Source: Spartobacteria bacterium
Lineage (GTDB): Bacteria > Verrucomicrobiota > Verrucomicrobiia > Chthoniobacterales > Terrimicrobiaceae
Direction of reading: 5' to 3'
Length of the DNA stretch: 12,846 nucleotides
Assembly (NCBI GenBank): GCA_947487745.1
Contig: CANKXQ010000018.1
Coordinates: 1 to 12,846, forward strand
The translations under genes were made by a program, and so were the position numbers. This document shows, in pieces, positions 6,019 through 12,846 of this stretch (positions are counted from its first letter, which is position 1; the number at the start of each line of letters is the position of its first letter). A model generated the notes under the pieces. The model saw only the letters and a list, made by a program, of their open reading frames with translations, was not told the origin of the DNA and ran no database searches.

Positions 6019-7989
6019 ATGTCTAAAAAACCAATCCCACAAGCGGATTCCATTATTCCGGTTTTGGCCGTTCCCAAACCAAGCGCGCAGGCGGAGGTGA
6101 ACCAGGACTCCAAAGCGGTTTGCACACCCGCAATCGAACAGTGCTGGGATGTTTTGCCGAGCGTTCTTTGGAAACTCTCCGCAGATGGTCGGATTCTCCA
6201 AGCCAACAAGGCAGCCTTGGAATTTTTAGGCTACGCCAAGGAGGAATTCGAAGGACACCCGCTTGAAGAATTTTTGCTCACAGGATTTGAATTTGACGAT
6301 CTCATGGCATCCGTTCGCCATGCCGGAAAGGCCCATGGATTTCCAGCCTGTCTGCGCTGCATGGACGGATCGACCCGCGATGTCACGATCGATGCTTCGT
6401 CCACAAGTGGCGGCGAGCTCATTTACTGCGCAATCAACGACCGTTCCGTCCAGCGCCGCACGGAAGATCACGCCCGCGCCCAAGCCGTTTTTTTTGAAAA
6501 ACCGGCTGAGGTGATTTTTACCCAAACTCTGGAGGGAGTCATCACGCAGTGGAGTTCCGGAGCCGAGCGTCTCTATGGGCTTAATGCCATTGAAGTCCTT
6601 GGAAAAAAACTCCCTTCCAGCATGTCGCTGCAACCCGAGGCTTTTCAAACAGCCTTACGCACCGTTCAGAAGAGCGGCGAATGGTCGAGCGAGATACGCA
6701 TCGGAGCGAATCACGGTGGGAAAATGGAATTATTCATGCGTTGGGTTTTGCTCCATGCCGACAATGGAAAGCCGGAGGCGATCCTCGTTTTGAGCGAGGA
6801 TGCAGGGGAACTACGCCAACTCAAAGAAGACAGGCTTCGCTCACACCGTCACGAGTGTGTCGGAACTCTGGCGGGAGGCATCGCTCATGATTTGAACAAT
6901 GTCCTACAGCCGATCTCGATGTTTCTCGACCTGCTCCGCCATCGGTTGCCGAACGCCGAGAGTCGGGAGATGCTTGATGCCGTGGAGGCTAACCTCCGCC
7001 GTGCGACAGAGCTCGTGCGGCAGATTCTTACCTTCTCCAGCGGTGTCCGCGCCGAGCAACGCGCAGTGGATATTCCTGAACTTATTTCCGAAGTCACAAA
7101 TTTCATCCGTCCGACATTTCCAAAAACCATCCATCTCCAAGTCTCGGTGCAGGAAAATATTCATGCCGTTCTGGGCAATCCGACCCAAATTGAACAGGTG
7201 TTACTAAACTTGTCCGTCAACGCCCGCGACGCCATGCCCGATGGAGGGCGGCTCAGACTCGAAGCCTCGAATTTCCGAGTCGATGAAAGTTTCGCAAAGC
7301 AGCACCCCCAATCGAAACTTGGCAACTATGTGCGAATCACGGTGAGCGATACCGGCCATGGCATCCCTCGCCCTCTTCGAAAAAAAATCTTTGAACCCTT
7401 CTTCACCACCAAGAGTCCCGAAAAAGGCACCGGCTTGGGTCTTGCCACAGCCGTTGGGATTATTCGGAACCATGGAGGCTTTCTCACACTCGATACCGAG
7501 GAGGGCTGCGGCTCCTCATTCCACGCATTCCTTCCTGCATCACTCGCCCCTGCCGTGCATCGTCCGGCATCTACCCCCTCCGCAGAGGATCGGCAAACCT
7601 CAGGCCATGGGGAAACGATCCTGCTCGTAGATGACGAGTCAACAGTGCTCAAGGTCATGACCCGCTCGCTCGAAAAATCCGGCTACCGCGTCATTCCCGC
7701 CGAGGATGGCGAGCAAGGATTCGCGCTCTACTCGCAGCATCAGCCCAATGTGCGCTTGGTTATTACAGACATGGCCATGCCAGGCATGGACGGCCCCGCG
7801 CTCATTGAGGCACTCAAGAAATTAAACCCATCCGTAAAAATTATCTGCACAAGCGGATTCGGTTCATCTGCCGGAAAAAACTCGGTCAATGAACTCGGCG
7901 TTCACGCCATTCTTTCGAAACCCTGCAACTCGCGGATCATTCTCCAAGCGATTCAGGATGCCCTCTCCACACCACCACTGTCATCCTGA
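6019..7989 (+). CDS. Soluble hybrid sensor histidine kinase (PAS-PAS-HisKA-HATPase-receiver)
   Basis: This 656-aa signalling protein has no membrane segment and should be cytoplasmic. Residues about 43-140 and 155-270 each read as PAS domains (WKLSADGRILQANKAALEFL; EGVITQWSSGAERLYGL). The phosphoacceptor histidine is H290 in GGIAHDLNN. The ATPase domain shows its N box (N401 in NLSVNARDAM), G1 (DTGHGIP), F box (FEPFFTTK) and G2 (GTGLGLA). A C-terminal receiver (about 533-650) carries D538/D539, phosphoacceptor D584 (ITDMAMPGMDG) and K634 (LSKPC). All catalytic residues are present. An intramolecular relay from H290 to D584 is expected, but no HPt or DNA-binding partner is encoded nearby. The ATG at 6019 lacks a Shine-Dalgarno. 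A membrane-protein gene begins 7 bp after the stop, suggesting the two are co-expressed. The signal is unknown; PAS domains may bind a small ligand or sense redox state. Confidence 0.95.
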   Translation: MSKKPIPQADSIIPVLAVPKPSAQAEVNQDSKAVCTPAIEQCWDVLPSVLWKLSADGRILQANKAALEFLGYAKEEFEGHPLEEFLLTGFEFDDLMASVRHAGKAHGFPACLRCMDGSTRDVTIDASSTSGGELIYCAINDRSVQRRTEDHARAQAVFFEKPAEVIFTQTLEGVITQWSSGAERLYGLNAIEVLGKKLPSSMSLQPEAFQTALRTVQKSGEWSSEIRIGANHGGKMELFMRWVLLHADNGKPEAILVLSEDAGELRQLKEDRLRSHRHECVGTLAGGIAHDLNNVLQPISMFLDLLRHRLPNAESREMLDAVEANLRRATELVRQILTFSSGVRAEQRAVDIPELISEVTNFIRPTFPKTIHLQVSVQENIHAVLGNPTQIEQVLLNLSVNARDAMPDGGRLRLEASNFRVDESFAKQHPQSKLGNYVRITVSDTGHGIPRPLRKKIFEPFFTTKSPEKGTGLGLATAVGIIRNHGGFLTLDTEEGCGSSFHAFLPASLAPAVHRPASTPSAEDRQTSGHGETILLVDDESTVLKVMTRSLEKSGYRVIPAEDGEQGFALYSQHQPNVRLVITDMAMPGMDGPALIEALKKLNPSVKIICTSGFGSSAGKNSVNELGVHAILSKPCNSRIILQAIQDALSTPPLSS

Positions 7990-7996
7990 ATTTTTT

Positions 7997-8797
7997 ATGC
8001 CGGACAACAGATCAAAAAAAGTAAACCTCGGAGCCATTCGCATTCTTTTCCTCTCCTGCTTTGGAGCGCTCTTGATTCTGGAGATTGGTCTGGCGCTGCT
8101 GGCCCTTCGATACAACGCAATCCAGAATGCCATTTTGGCAGATCAGGCTGTGCTCTTGAGAGGCAGAGAGGTCTTGAACGATGCCTTGCGCGATGCCCGC
8201 GCGAATTGGAAATCCTCCAACAATGCGGAGTCCGGCAGTCCGCAAGAGCCACAACCCATGCCGGAGAGCGCGGCGAAAGCAGCCGAAAGCATAGAATTGC
8301 TCAAAAAATTAAAGCGCCCCGCCCTCCTTTTCCCCGCCTCGGACCTCGACCGCCTGGATGACATCGCCACAAACAACACCAAGCTGCTTGCCGCAGCGCC
8401 TCCCTACAACACGGATCAAAAGACCTTGAGAGAAAAAACCGACAACGGGCTTTCCACCTTCATCGGAGCGATTGATATCCGGCTTTTCGCTTCGATGCAG
8501 GAATTCCGCCGCGAAGTGGAATTCCTGGAAATGATCATATGGGGTCTTATTCCGCTGTTAATCTTGAGCACGGCCGCATTTGGCATTCTCCTGCTCTCAA
8601 AAGTCATGGAGCCGCTCGTGCATTTGAAAAAGCAATTGCGCAAGCTCACCGACAACCTAGCCAGTCTCCAGAATGATTTGAGGCTCGCCGAATTGGAAAA
8701 GAGCCCGGCTTTCAAGCCTCCGCAATCCCCACCCGAGCCGGCGCCACAGCCACAGCCGCCCACAGAGGCAGGGGATTCAGTCACACGCACGCACTAA
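7997..8797 (+). CDS. Two-pass membrane protein with periplasmic domain, unknown function
   Basis: I do not recognise a family. The 266-aa product has a short basic N-terminus and a membrane helix at about 14-37. A hydrophilic, mostly helical domain of about 140 residues, predicted to be periplasmic, follows. A second helix lies at about 179-200, then a cytoplasmic heptad-like coiled coil (about 205-235, LKKQLRKLTDNLASLQNDL) and a proline-rich tail. This is the topology of a sensor or chemoreceptor input half, but it carries no kinase, HAMP or methyl-accepting signature that I can see. The frame is open upstream into the kinase gene; ATG 7997 is preferred because it starts just before the first helix and clears the kinase stop by 7 bp. 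It may supply membrane sensing to the soluble kinase upstream; that is inference from gene order. Confidence 0.8.
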   Translation: MPDNRSKKVNLGAIRILFLSCFGALLILEIGLALLALRYNAIQNAILADQAVLLRGREVLNDALRDARANWKSSNNAESGSPQEPQPMPESAAKAAESIELLKKLKRPALLFPASDLDRLDDIATNNTKLLAAAPPYNTDQKTLREKTDNGLSTFIGAIDIRLFASMQEFRREVEFLEMIIWGLIPLLILSTAAFGILLLSKVMEPLVHLKKQLRKLTDNLASLQNDLRLAELEKSPAFKPPQSPPEPAPQPQPPTEAGDSVTRTH

Positions 8798-8816
8798 GCC
8801 GCCGGTTACAAACCAC

Positions 8817-10253
8817 GTGTCGTTTCTCAATCCAGTCTACGCCACGCTCACCATTCTGCTGGAAGTGTTCGGCATCGCCCTCGCGATGCGGGCCATTCTC
8901 ATCGCCCGGACTCCCCAATCCGCCATAGCCTGGGCAGGTGTGCTGGTGGTTTTGCCAATCATAGGCATTCCCTTGTTCCTCGTTTTCGGCGAGTCGCGAT
9001 TTGCGGGTTATTTACTGGCTTCAGCCTCACCCGCAGGCCCGCTTCAGGATGCCATGCAGGCGATCATCCGGCACCTTGACGGCTATAAAACGACATGCCG
9101 TGGCATTTTCAACGAGCCGGCCCGGATGGCGGAAAATCTCTCTCGCCTGCCGGCCACGGGATCAAACCATGTGCAACTCCTCATCGATGGCACGACGACC
9201 TTCGATTCCATTTTTCAATCCATCGATGAGGCCACCGAATCCGTCTGGGTCCAATTTTTCATCATTCACGACGACCGTCTCGGACGCACCCTCGCCGAGA
9301 AGCTCACCGCCGCCGCCCGCCGGGGTGTGCAATGCCACGTTCTCTACGACCAGGTGGGTTCGAAAAGCCTCGCCTCCTCATGGGCTGAAAATCTCCGCCG
9401 CGAGGGAATCCAAGTGGAGGCATTCGTCACGAACCGGCAGTTTGGCCGAAACTTCCAGATCAACTTCCGCAACCACCGCAAGCTGGTTATCACAGACTCC
9501 CGGGTCGCCTTCCTCGGTGGCCTGAATGTCGGCGACGAATACATGGGCTGGAGCCGCCGATTTGGCCCATGGCGTGACACGCACATCCGGATCGAAGGAC
9601 CCGCTGTGGCAGGATTTCAGCTCTCTTTTTTGGAGGATTGGAACTACACAACCGACGAGATCGCTCCACTGCGCCTTCCATCGCCATCCCTCACACACGG
9701 CGGAGAGGCGACCATCTTTCCCATTGCCTCCGGTCCAGCCGAGAACTGGAGCATCTGCCCAGCGGTCTATCTCTCGACCATCCACTGCGCAACACGCCGC
9801 CTATGGATCGCGAGCCCGTATTTCGTCCCCTCGAGCCCGCTTCTTTATGCGATCTGCCACGCCGCGATTCGCGGCGTGGATGTGCGAATCATCCTTCCCC
9901 GCATGGCAGACCACACGCTGCCTTGGCTCTCCTCATTCACTTACTACCCGAAGCTGCGCGAGGCGGGAGTCAAGGTTTGGCGTTACGAACCGGGCTTCAT
10001 GCACCAGAAGGTGTTGCTCGCGGATGACGACATGGCTCTCGTCGGTTCGATCAATTTGGACTACCGATCGTTCATGCTGAACTTCGAACTCTCAGCGGCG
10101 GTGCACGATAAAAAGTTCGCCGCCGATGTCGAAGCGATGTTCCTTGCGGATTTCGACAGGAGCAGGCCTGAAAATCTCAGAGCGTTTGAGGATGGCTCAC
10201 TGCTCTTCCGTCTCAAATGCCGCAGCGCCGCGCTCATGAGCCCTGAGCAGTGA
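8817..10253 (+). CDS. cls: Cardiolipin synthase-type phospholipase D
   Basis: This 478-aa membrane enzyme is predicted to join phosphatidyl groups to make cardiolipin at the inner membrane. Two hydrophobic helices lie at about 6-28 and 34-58, as in bacterial ClsA-type synthases. Two complete HKD motifs follow: H220, K222 and D227 in HRKLVITD with GGLNVGDEY after it, and H396, K398 and D403 in HQKVLLAD with GSINLDYRS after it. The length is that of normal full-size bacterial Cls. The GTG at 8817 is used because it leads straight into the first helix and lies 19 bp after the preceding stop; it has no Shine-Dalgarno. The gene is the last of a three-gene same-strand run with the hybrid kinase and the two-pass membrane protein. 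Substrate choice (two phosphatidylglycerols, or another donor and acceptor) cannot be read from the sequence. Confidence 0.93.
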   Translation: MSFLNPVYATLTILLEVFGIALAMRAILIARTPQSAIAWAGVLVVLPIIGIPLFLVFGESRFAGYLLASASPAGPLQDAMQAIIRHLDGYKTTCRGIFNEPARMAENLSRLPATGSNHVQLLIDGTTTFDSIFQSIDEATESVWVQFFIIHDDRLGRTLAEKLTAAARRGVQCHVLYDQVGSKSLASSWAENLRREGIQVEAFVTNRQFGRNFQINFRNHRKLVITDSRVAFLGGLNVGDEYMGWSRRFGPWRDTHIRIEGPAVAGFQLSFLEDWNYTTDEIAPLRLPSPSLTHGGEATIFPIASGPAENWSICPAVYLSTIHCATRRLWIASPYFVPSSPLLYAICHAAIRGVDVRIILPRMADHTLPWLSSFTYYPKLREAGVKVWRYEPGFMHQKVLLADDDMALVGSINLDYRSFMLNFELSAAVHDKKFAADVEAMFLADFDRSRPENLRAFEDGSLLFRLKCRSAALMSPEQ

Positions 10254-10254
10254 G

Positions 10255-10271
10255 GGCGCTCCGCCAGTGCC
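10255..10271. terminator. Weak hairpin between convergent genes, possible bidirectional terminator
   Basis: GGCGCT, loop CCGCC and AGTGCC can form a six-pair stem with one G-T wobble, located between the cardiolipin synthase stop and the DUF4159 gene stop. No T tract follows on either strand, so intrinsic termination is doubtful. It is listed because the 27-bp convergent gap has no better candidate. Confidence 0.2.
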
Positions 10272-10280
10272 GTTACTAGG

Positions 10281-11594
10281 TCAGAGCGAAGGCGCAGACT
10301 TAACCTTCGAATCCCAACGGGTAAGGAGATGTAACACAATATTCGTTCCAAATTTGTAAGTCAGGTCAAGCGAGGGTTCCGAAATATTCCTAAGGTAGAT
10401 ATCGCGATTGTTCCAAATATTAACATTAAGTGCGACATTCTGGTTTTGAGCATTTCGACGCATGTCAACTTTTCCATCAGGCAGAAGACCAATCTGCCAC
10501 ATGTCGCCATAATCATTGGCTGTGTAAATGATAGCGACCTCGCCGTAAATTTTTAGGGCATAAACGGGCTCATTATAAAAATTGATGCCTGGCGGCACAG
10601 TGGTCACCTCCGGATAGTAAGCCTGCCGAGCATCAAAGAGAGGATGGTTTTTAGGCAGTTCCCCCCAATCCTTGTCCTTATCGGGAATCACGCGCTTCAT
10701 CTCGCGGCGGAAGGCCAAGTCAAAACGGGAATTGCGTCCAGGCACAGACGCATCCCCCCAGATCGCACCGCCAAGCCTTACATATTTACGGAGATTCTCG
10801 ACCTCAGCCTCGGTAAGCCGAAAATCCTTCGAACCAGTAAGAAAAATGAAGGGCGGTTTTTTTTCGAAAATCTCTTGGGAATCAAGTTTGATGGCAGTTA
10901 CTTTATCGTAATTAGTAGTGATCTTGTTTTTCGAGCGGCTGCTCATGTATGCAAGGAGGTTAGGAAGGCTACCATTATTGATTACGCCCTTTATGTCGCC
11001 CACTGAGCTGATGGTGGAGTCCCAGCCTGAATTCGCTCCACCGTATTGGCCAATGTAGGCGACAAAGACAAACTCTCTGCTGCGTGTGCCACTCCCACTT
11101 CCACTGCCCTTGCCGTGGCCGGTGCCGCCCCACCCCTTGGTAAAATCCCCGATCGCCTTGGCGTCGGCTGCGGACATCTGCATGCCGGTGCCTGCGGAGG
11201 GCGCAACAGGCTTTGGAGCGGCCATGGCCGTCGGAGCAGTGGGGGCAGGCGGGGCCATAACCATCTGCGCCATGTTGAAATTCATCGGAGATGTCGCCGT
11301 GGTAGTGATTGCGTTGACCGCCGAGGTATTCACCGGAGTGGCCAACACTGATATGTCCTGCGTGGGAGTCGCGACCTGGGTTTGAGGAGGAGGAGCCGCG
11401 ACCGGCTCGGAACTGCCAACAAATCCCTCACCACCGCCTTCGAAGTCCGGCGGCTCCTGAACAGCTTGGAAAAGGACGGTGCCACCAAAGATCGATACGA
11501 GAATCACATGGAGCAGAAGGGATATCGTGAAATCCCGTGAGTTTCTGAGTTTATCAACAAACTTCTGGAGAGGAGACTGACTGTCGTCGGACAT
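10281..11594 (-). CDS. TonB-like-anchored DUF4159 domain protein
   Basis: This 437-aa protein has a cytoplasmic N-terminus, one membrane helix at about 22-42 (FTISLLLHVILVSIFGGTVLF) and a long proline/alanine/threonine-rich linker (about 50-150). A Gly-Ser stretch follows (GKGSGSGSGT, about 160-170), and the rest is a domain from about 175 to the end that matches DUF4159. It is recognisable by FIFLTGSKDF, a RLTEAEVENLRKYV helix and GGAIWGD. DUF4159 has no assigned activity; members resemble ThuA/glutamine-amidotransferase-like folds. The helix plus proline-rich linker resembles the N-terminus of TonB-family energy transducers, so the domain should sit in the periplasm. ATG 11594 is chosen over the in-frame TTG at 11630, because MSDDSQSPLQKF is a typical N-terminus and the TTG would abut the upstream stop. 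The gene follows the P-type ATPase stop by 36 bp on the same strand. Function unknown. Confidence 0.85.
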   Translation of the reverse strand: MSDDSQSPLQKFVDKLRNSRDFTISLLLHVILVSIFGGTVLFQAVQEPPDFEGGGEGFVGSSEPVAAPPPQTQVATPTQDISVLATPVNTSAVNAITTTATSPMNFNMAQMVMAPPAPTAPTAMAAPKPVAPSAGTGMQMSAADAKAIGDFTKGWGGTGHGKGSGSGSGTRSREFVFVAYIGQYGGANSGWDSTISSVGDIKGVINNGSLPNLLAYMSSRSKNKITTNYDKVTAIKLDSQEIFEKKPPFIFLTGSKDFRLTEAEVENLRKYVRLGGAIWGDASVPGRNSRFDLAFRREMKRVIPDKDKDWGELPKNHPLFDARQAYYPEVTTVPPGINFYNEPVYALKIYGEVAIIYTANDYGDMWQIGLLPDGKVDMRRNAQNQNVALNVNIWNNRDIYLRNISEPSLDLTYKFGTNIVLHLLTRWDSKVKSAPSL

Positions 11595-11630
11595 ATCCCA
11601 AAAATTGCCGCAGGGATTGCCTGCGTGCAA

Positions 11631-12846
11631 TCACATTTTCGGTTTGTAGATAAGGAGGCGCAGACCGTTCAGACAAACCAGCACCGTGCTTCCTTCGTGA
11701 CCCACCACGCCCATCGGTAGCGGCAGGTTGATTCCAAAAGCGGCAATCAATAGCACGACGATCACCGAGCCCGCAAAAGTGAGATTCTGCCAGAGCACGC
11801 GTTTGGCATGGCGTGCGGTCGCAAGGAGGATTGGAATGTTTTCCAGTTTGTCACCCATGAGCACGATATCCGCCGTCTCCATCGCGATATCTGTTCCAGC
11901 GGCTCCCATGGCGACACCAATATCACATGTGGCCAGAGCAGGCGCGTCGTTCACTCCATCACCCACCATCATGACGCGGCCCTGTTTTTTCAATTCACGG
12001 ATCGCTGCGACTTTGCCCTCGGGCAGCAACTCGGCCATGACATCATCCACGCCAGCCTCCTCGGCGATTGCCGCCGCAACCGCCTTTTGATCACCCGTGA
12101 GCATCACCACTTTTTTCACTCCCAGGGCATGGAGGCTGCCGACAATTTTCAACGCCTCGGGCCGCAGTGTGTCGGCGAGAGCCAGAACGGCGAGGGCGGT
12201 CACAGAGTCTCCATCGCGAATCCCGGTCCAAACACAGGTTTTTCCCTTCGCTGCGAGGGGCGTGGCATACACTGCTATGGCATCCATTCCAACCGCACCG
12301 AGTTCCTGAAAGAGCCGCTCGCTGCCGACCACCAGTCGACGACCATCGATCGTAGCCTCAGCCCCCTTGCCAGCTGTCGCTTGAAAGTCTTTTGCCTCGG
12401 GAAGCTTGATGCCACGGGCTTGGGCGGTTTTTACAACAGCACGCGCCAGCGGATGCTCGGACTTGTCCTCAAGAGCGGCAGTCTGGGCCAGCAACTCTTC
12501 CAGGCTGTCGGGCAATGTGGCGTCCAGCTTGTGCGCTCCACTGGCATCGACCACCTCCGTCACGAGAGGCTTTCCAGCGGTGAGCGTGCCGGTTTTATCG
12601 AAAGCCACGATATCTATCTGGGCAGTCCGCTCGAGGTGTGAACCTCCTTTGATCAAGATGCCACGGCGCGCCGCACCGCCGATTGCCGAGAGCACGGTCG
12701 CCGGAGTGCTAATGACCAGCGCGCACGGCGAGGCCACGACCATCACTGTCATAGCCCGATAAAAAGCATCCGAGAATTTTTCCCCCATGAAAAAGAACGG
12801 CACCACAAACACGAGCGCCGTGAAGGCAATCACGCCGGTTACGGAG
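11631..12846 (-). CDS. Heavy-metal P1B-type ATPase, 5'-truncated by window edge (SPC class)
   Basis: This is the C-terminal 400-odd residues of a metal-exporting P-type ATPase. The frame is open to the right edge (the codons before the GTG at 12833 read SVTG), so the true start, any metal-binding domain and the first membrane helices lie outside. Visible motifs are the membrane metal site VASPCALVISTP, the phosphorylation site DKTGTLT (Asp codon at 12597-12599), the SEHPLA histidine-proline motif of P1B pumps, the LTGDQ and VGDGVNDAPAL hinge motifs, and a last helix with HEGSTVLVCLNGLRLL. SPC instead of CPC, together with HEGxT, is the signature of the P1B-4 subgroup, which exports Co2+, Zn2+, Cd2+ or Fe2+. 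The C-terminus is intact and no frameshift is seen. It is likely co-transcribed with the DUF4159 gene, whose ATG lies 36 bp downstream. Confidence 0.93.
   Translation of the reverse strand, partial: SVTGVIAFTALVFVVPFFFMGEKFSDAFYRAMTVMVVASPCALVISTPATVLSAIGGAARRGILIKGGSHLERTAQIDIVAFDKTGTLTAGKPLVTEVVDASGAHKLDATLPDSLEELLAQTAALEDKSEHPLARAVVKTAQARGIKLPEAKDFQATAGKGAEATIDGRRLVVGSERLFQELGAVGMDAIAVYATPLAAKGKTCVWTGIRDGDSVTALAVLALADTLRPEALKIVGSLHALGVKKVVMLTGDQKAVAAAIAEEAGVDDVMAELLPEGKVAAIRELKKQGRVMMVGDGVNDAPALATCDIGVAMGAAGTDIAMETADIVLMGDKLENIPILLATARHAKRVLWQNLTFAGSVIVVLLIAAFGINLPLPMGVVGHEGSTVLVCLNGLRLLIYKPKM

Noticed and set aside
7889..7996. Longer start of the two-pass membrane protein
   Set aside because: The extra 36 residues overlap the receiver domain of the kinase in another frame and look like shadow sequence. 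ATG 7997 fits the membrane topology and the 7-bp gap.
11595..11630. TTG start giving a 12-residue extension of the DUF4159 protein
   Set aside because: It abuts the ATPase stop and encodes a cysteine/glycine/proline-containing leader unlike TonB-type N-termini. The ATG at 11594 is better.
11808..12641. 277-codon plus-strand frame
   Set aside because: It is antisense to the P-type ATPase, whose motifs are complete on the minus strand. Its translation is His/Arg/Cys-rich with no motif.
1..12846. CRISPR arrays, tRNAs, insertion sequences, integrases, attachment sites
   Set aside because: No regularly spaced repeats, cloverleaf-like sequence, transposase or recombinase motifs, or long direct or inverted repeats were seen on reading.

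Overview
The window reads as chromosomal DNA from a Gram-negative bacterium of fairly high GC content. The best guess is a Verrucomicrobiota-like lineage. This rests on four features: an LpxH-type phosphoesterase (implying an outer membrane), a DUF4159 protein with a TonB-like amino-terminal anchor, a soluble PAS hybrid kinase, and the absence of clear Shine-Dalgarno sequences before the starts. The placement is inference; there is no rRNA or other phylogenetic marker in the window.

Left part (1-5060, plus strand): the 3' two thirds of a type I restriction hsdR gene entering from the left edge. Next come two small unrecognised reading frames that abut in different frames (2080-2310 and 2313-2696). 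Then comes a large fusion protein (2724-5060) that joins a RecB/Cas4-like PD-(D/E)XK nuclease to an iron-sulfur XPD/DinG-type helicase. All four run the same way with short gaps, so they may form one nucleic-acid-processing or defence unit. This is the most interesting part of the window.

Middle (5050-10253): a minus-strand LpxH-like metallophosphoesterase overlaps the helicase gene tail-to-tail by 11 bp. A 168-bp divergent intergenic region follows, with a perfect 7-bp inverted repeat. A tight plus-strand cluster comes next: a soluble PAS-PAS-histidine kinase-receiver protein, a two-pass membrane protein with a periplasmic domain but no catalytic domain, and a cardiolipin-synthase-type phospholipase D. 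The cluster looks like a signalling plus membrane-lipid operon.

Right part (10281-12846, minus strand): a metal-transporting P1B ATPase, truncated by the right edge and carrying SPC and HEGST motifs rather than CPC, is followed 36 bp later by a TonB-like/DUF4159 membrane-anchored protein. The latter converges on the cardiolipin synthase gene.

No tRNA, rRNA, CRISPR array, insertion sequence or integrase was seen. No stretch longer than 300 bp lacks a gene.
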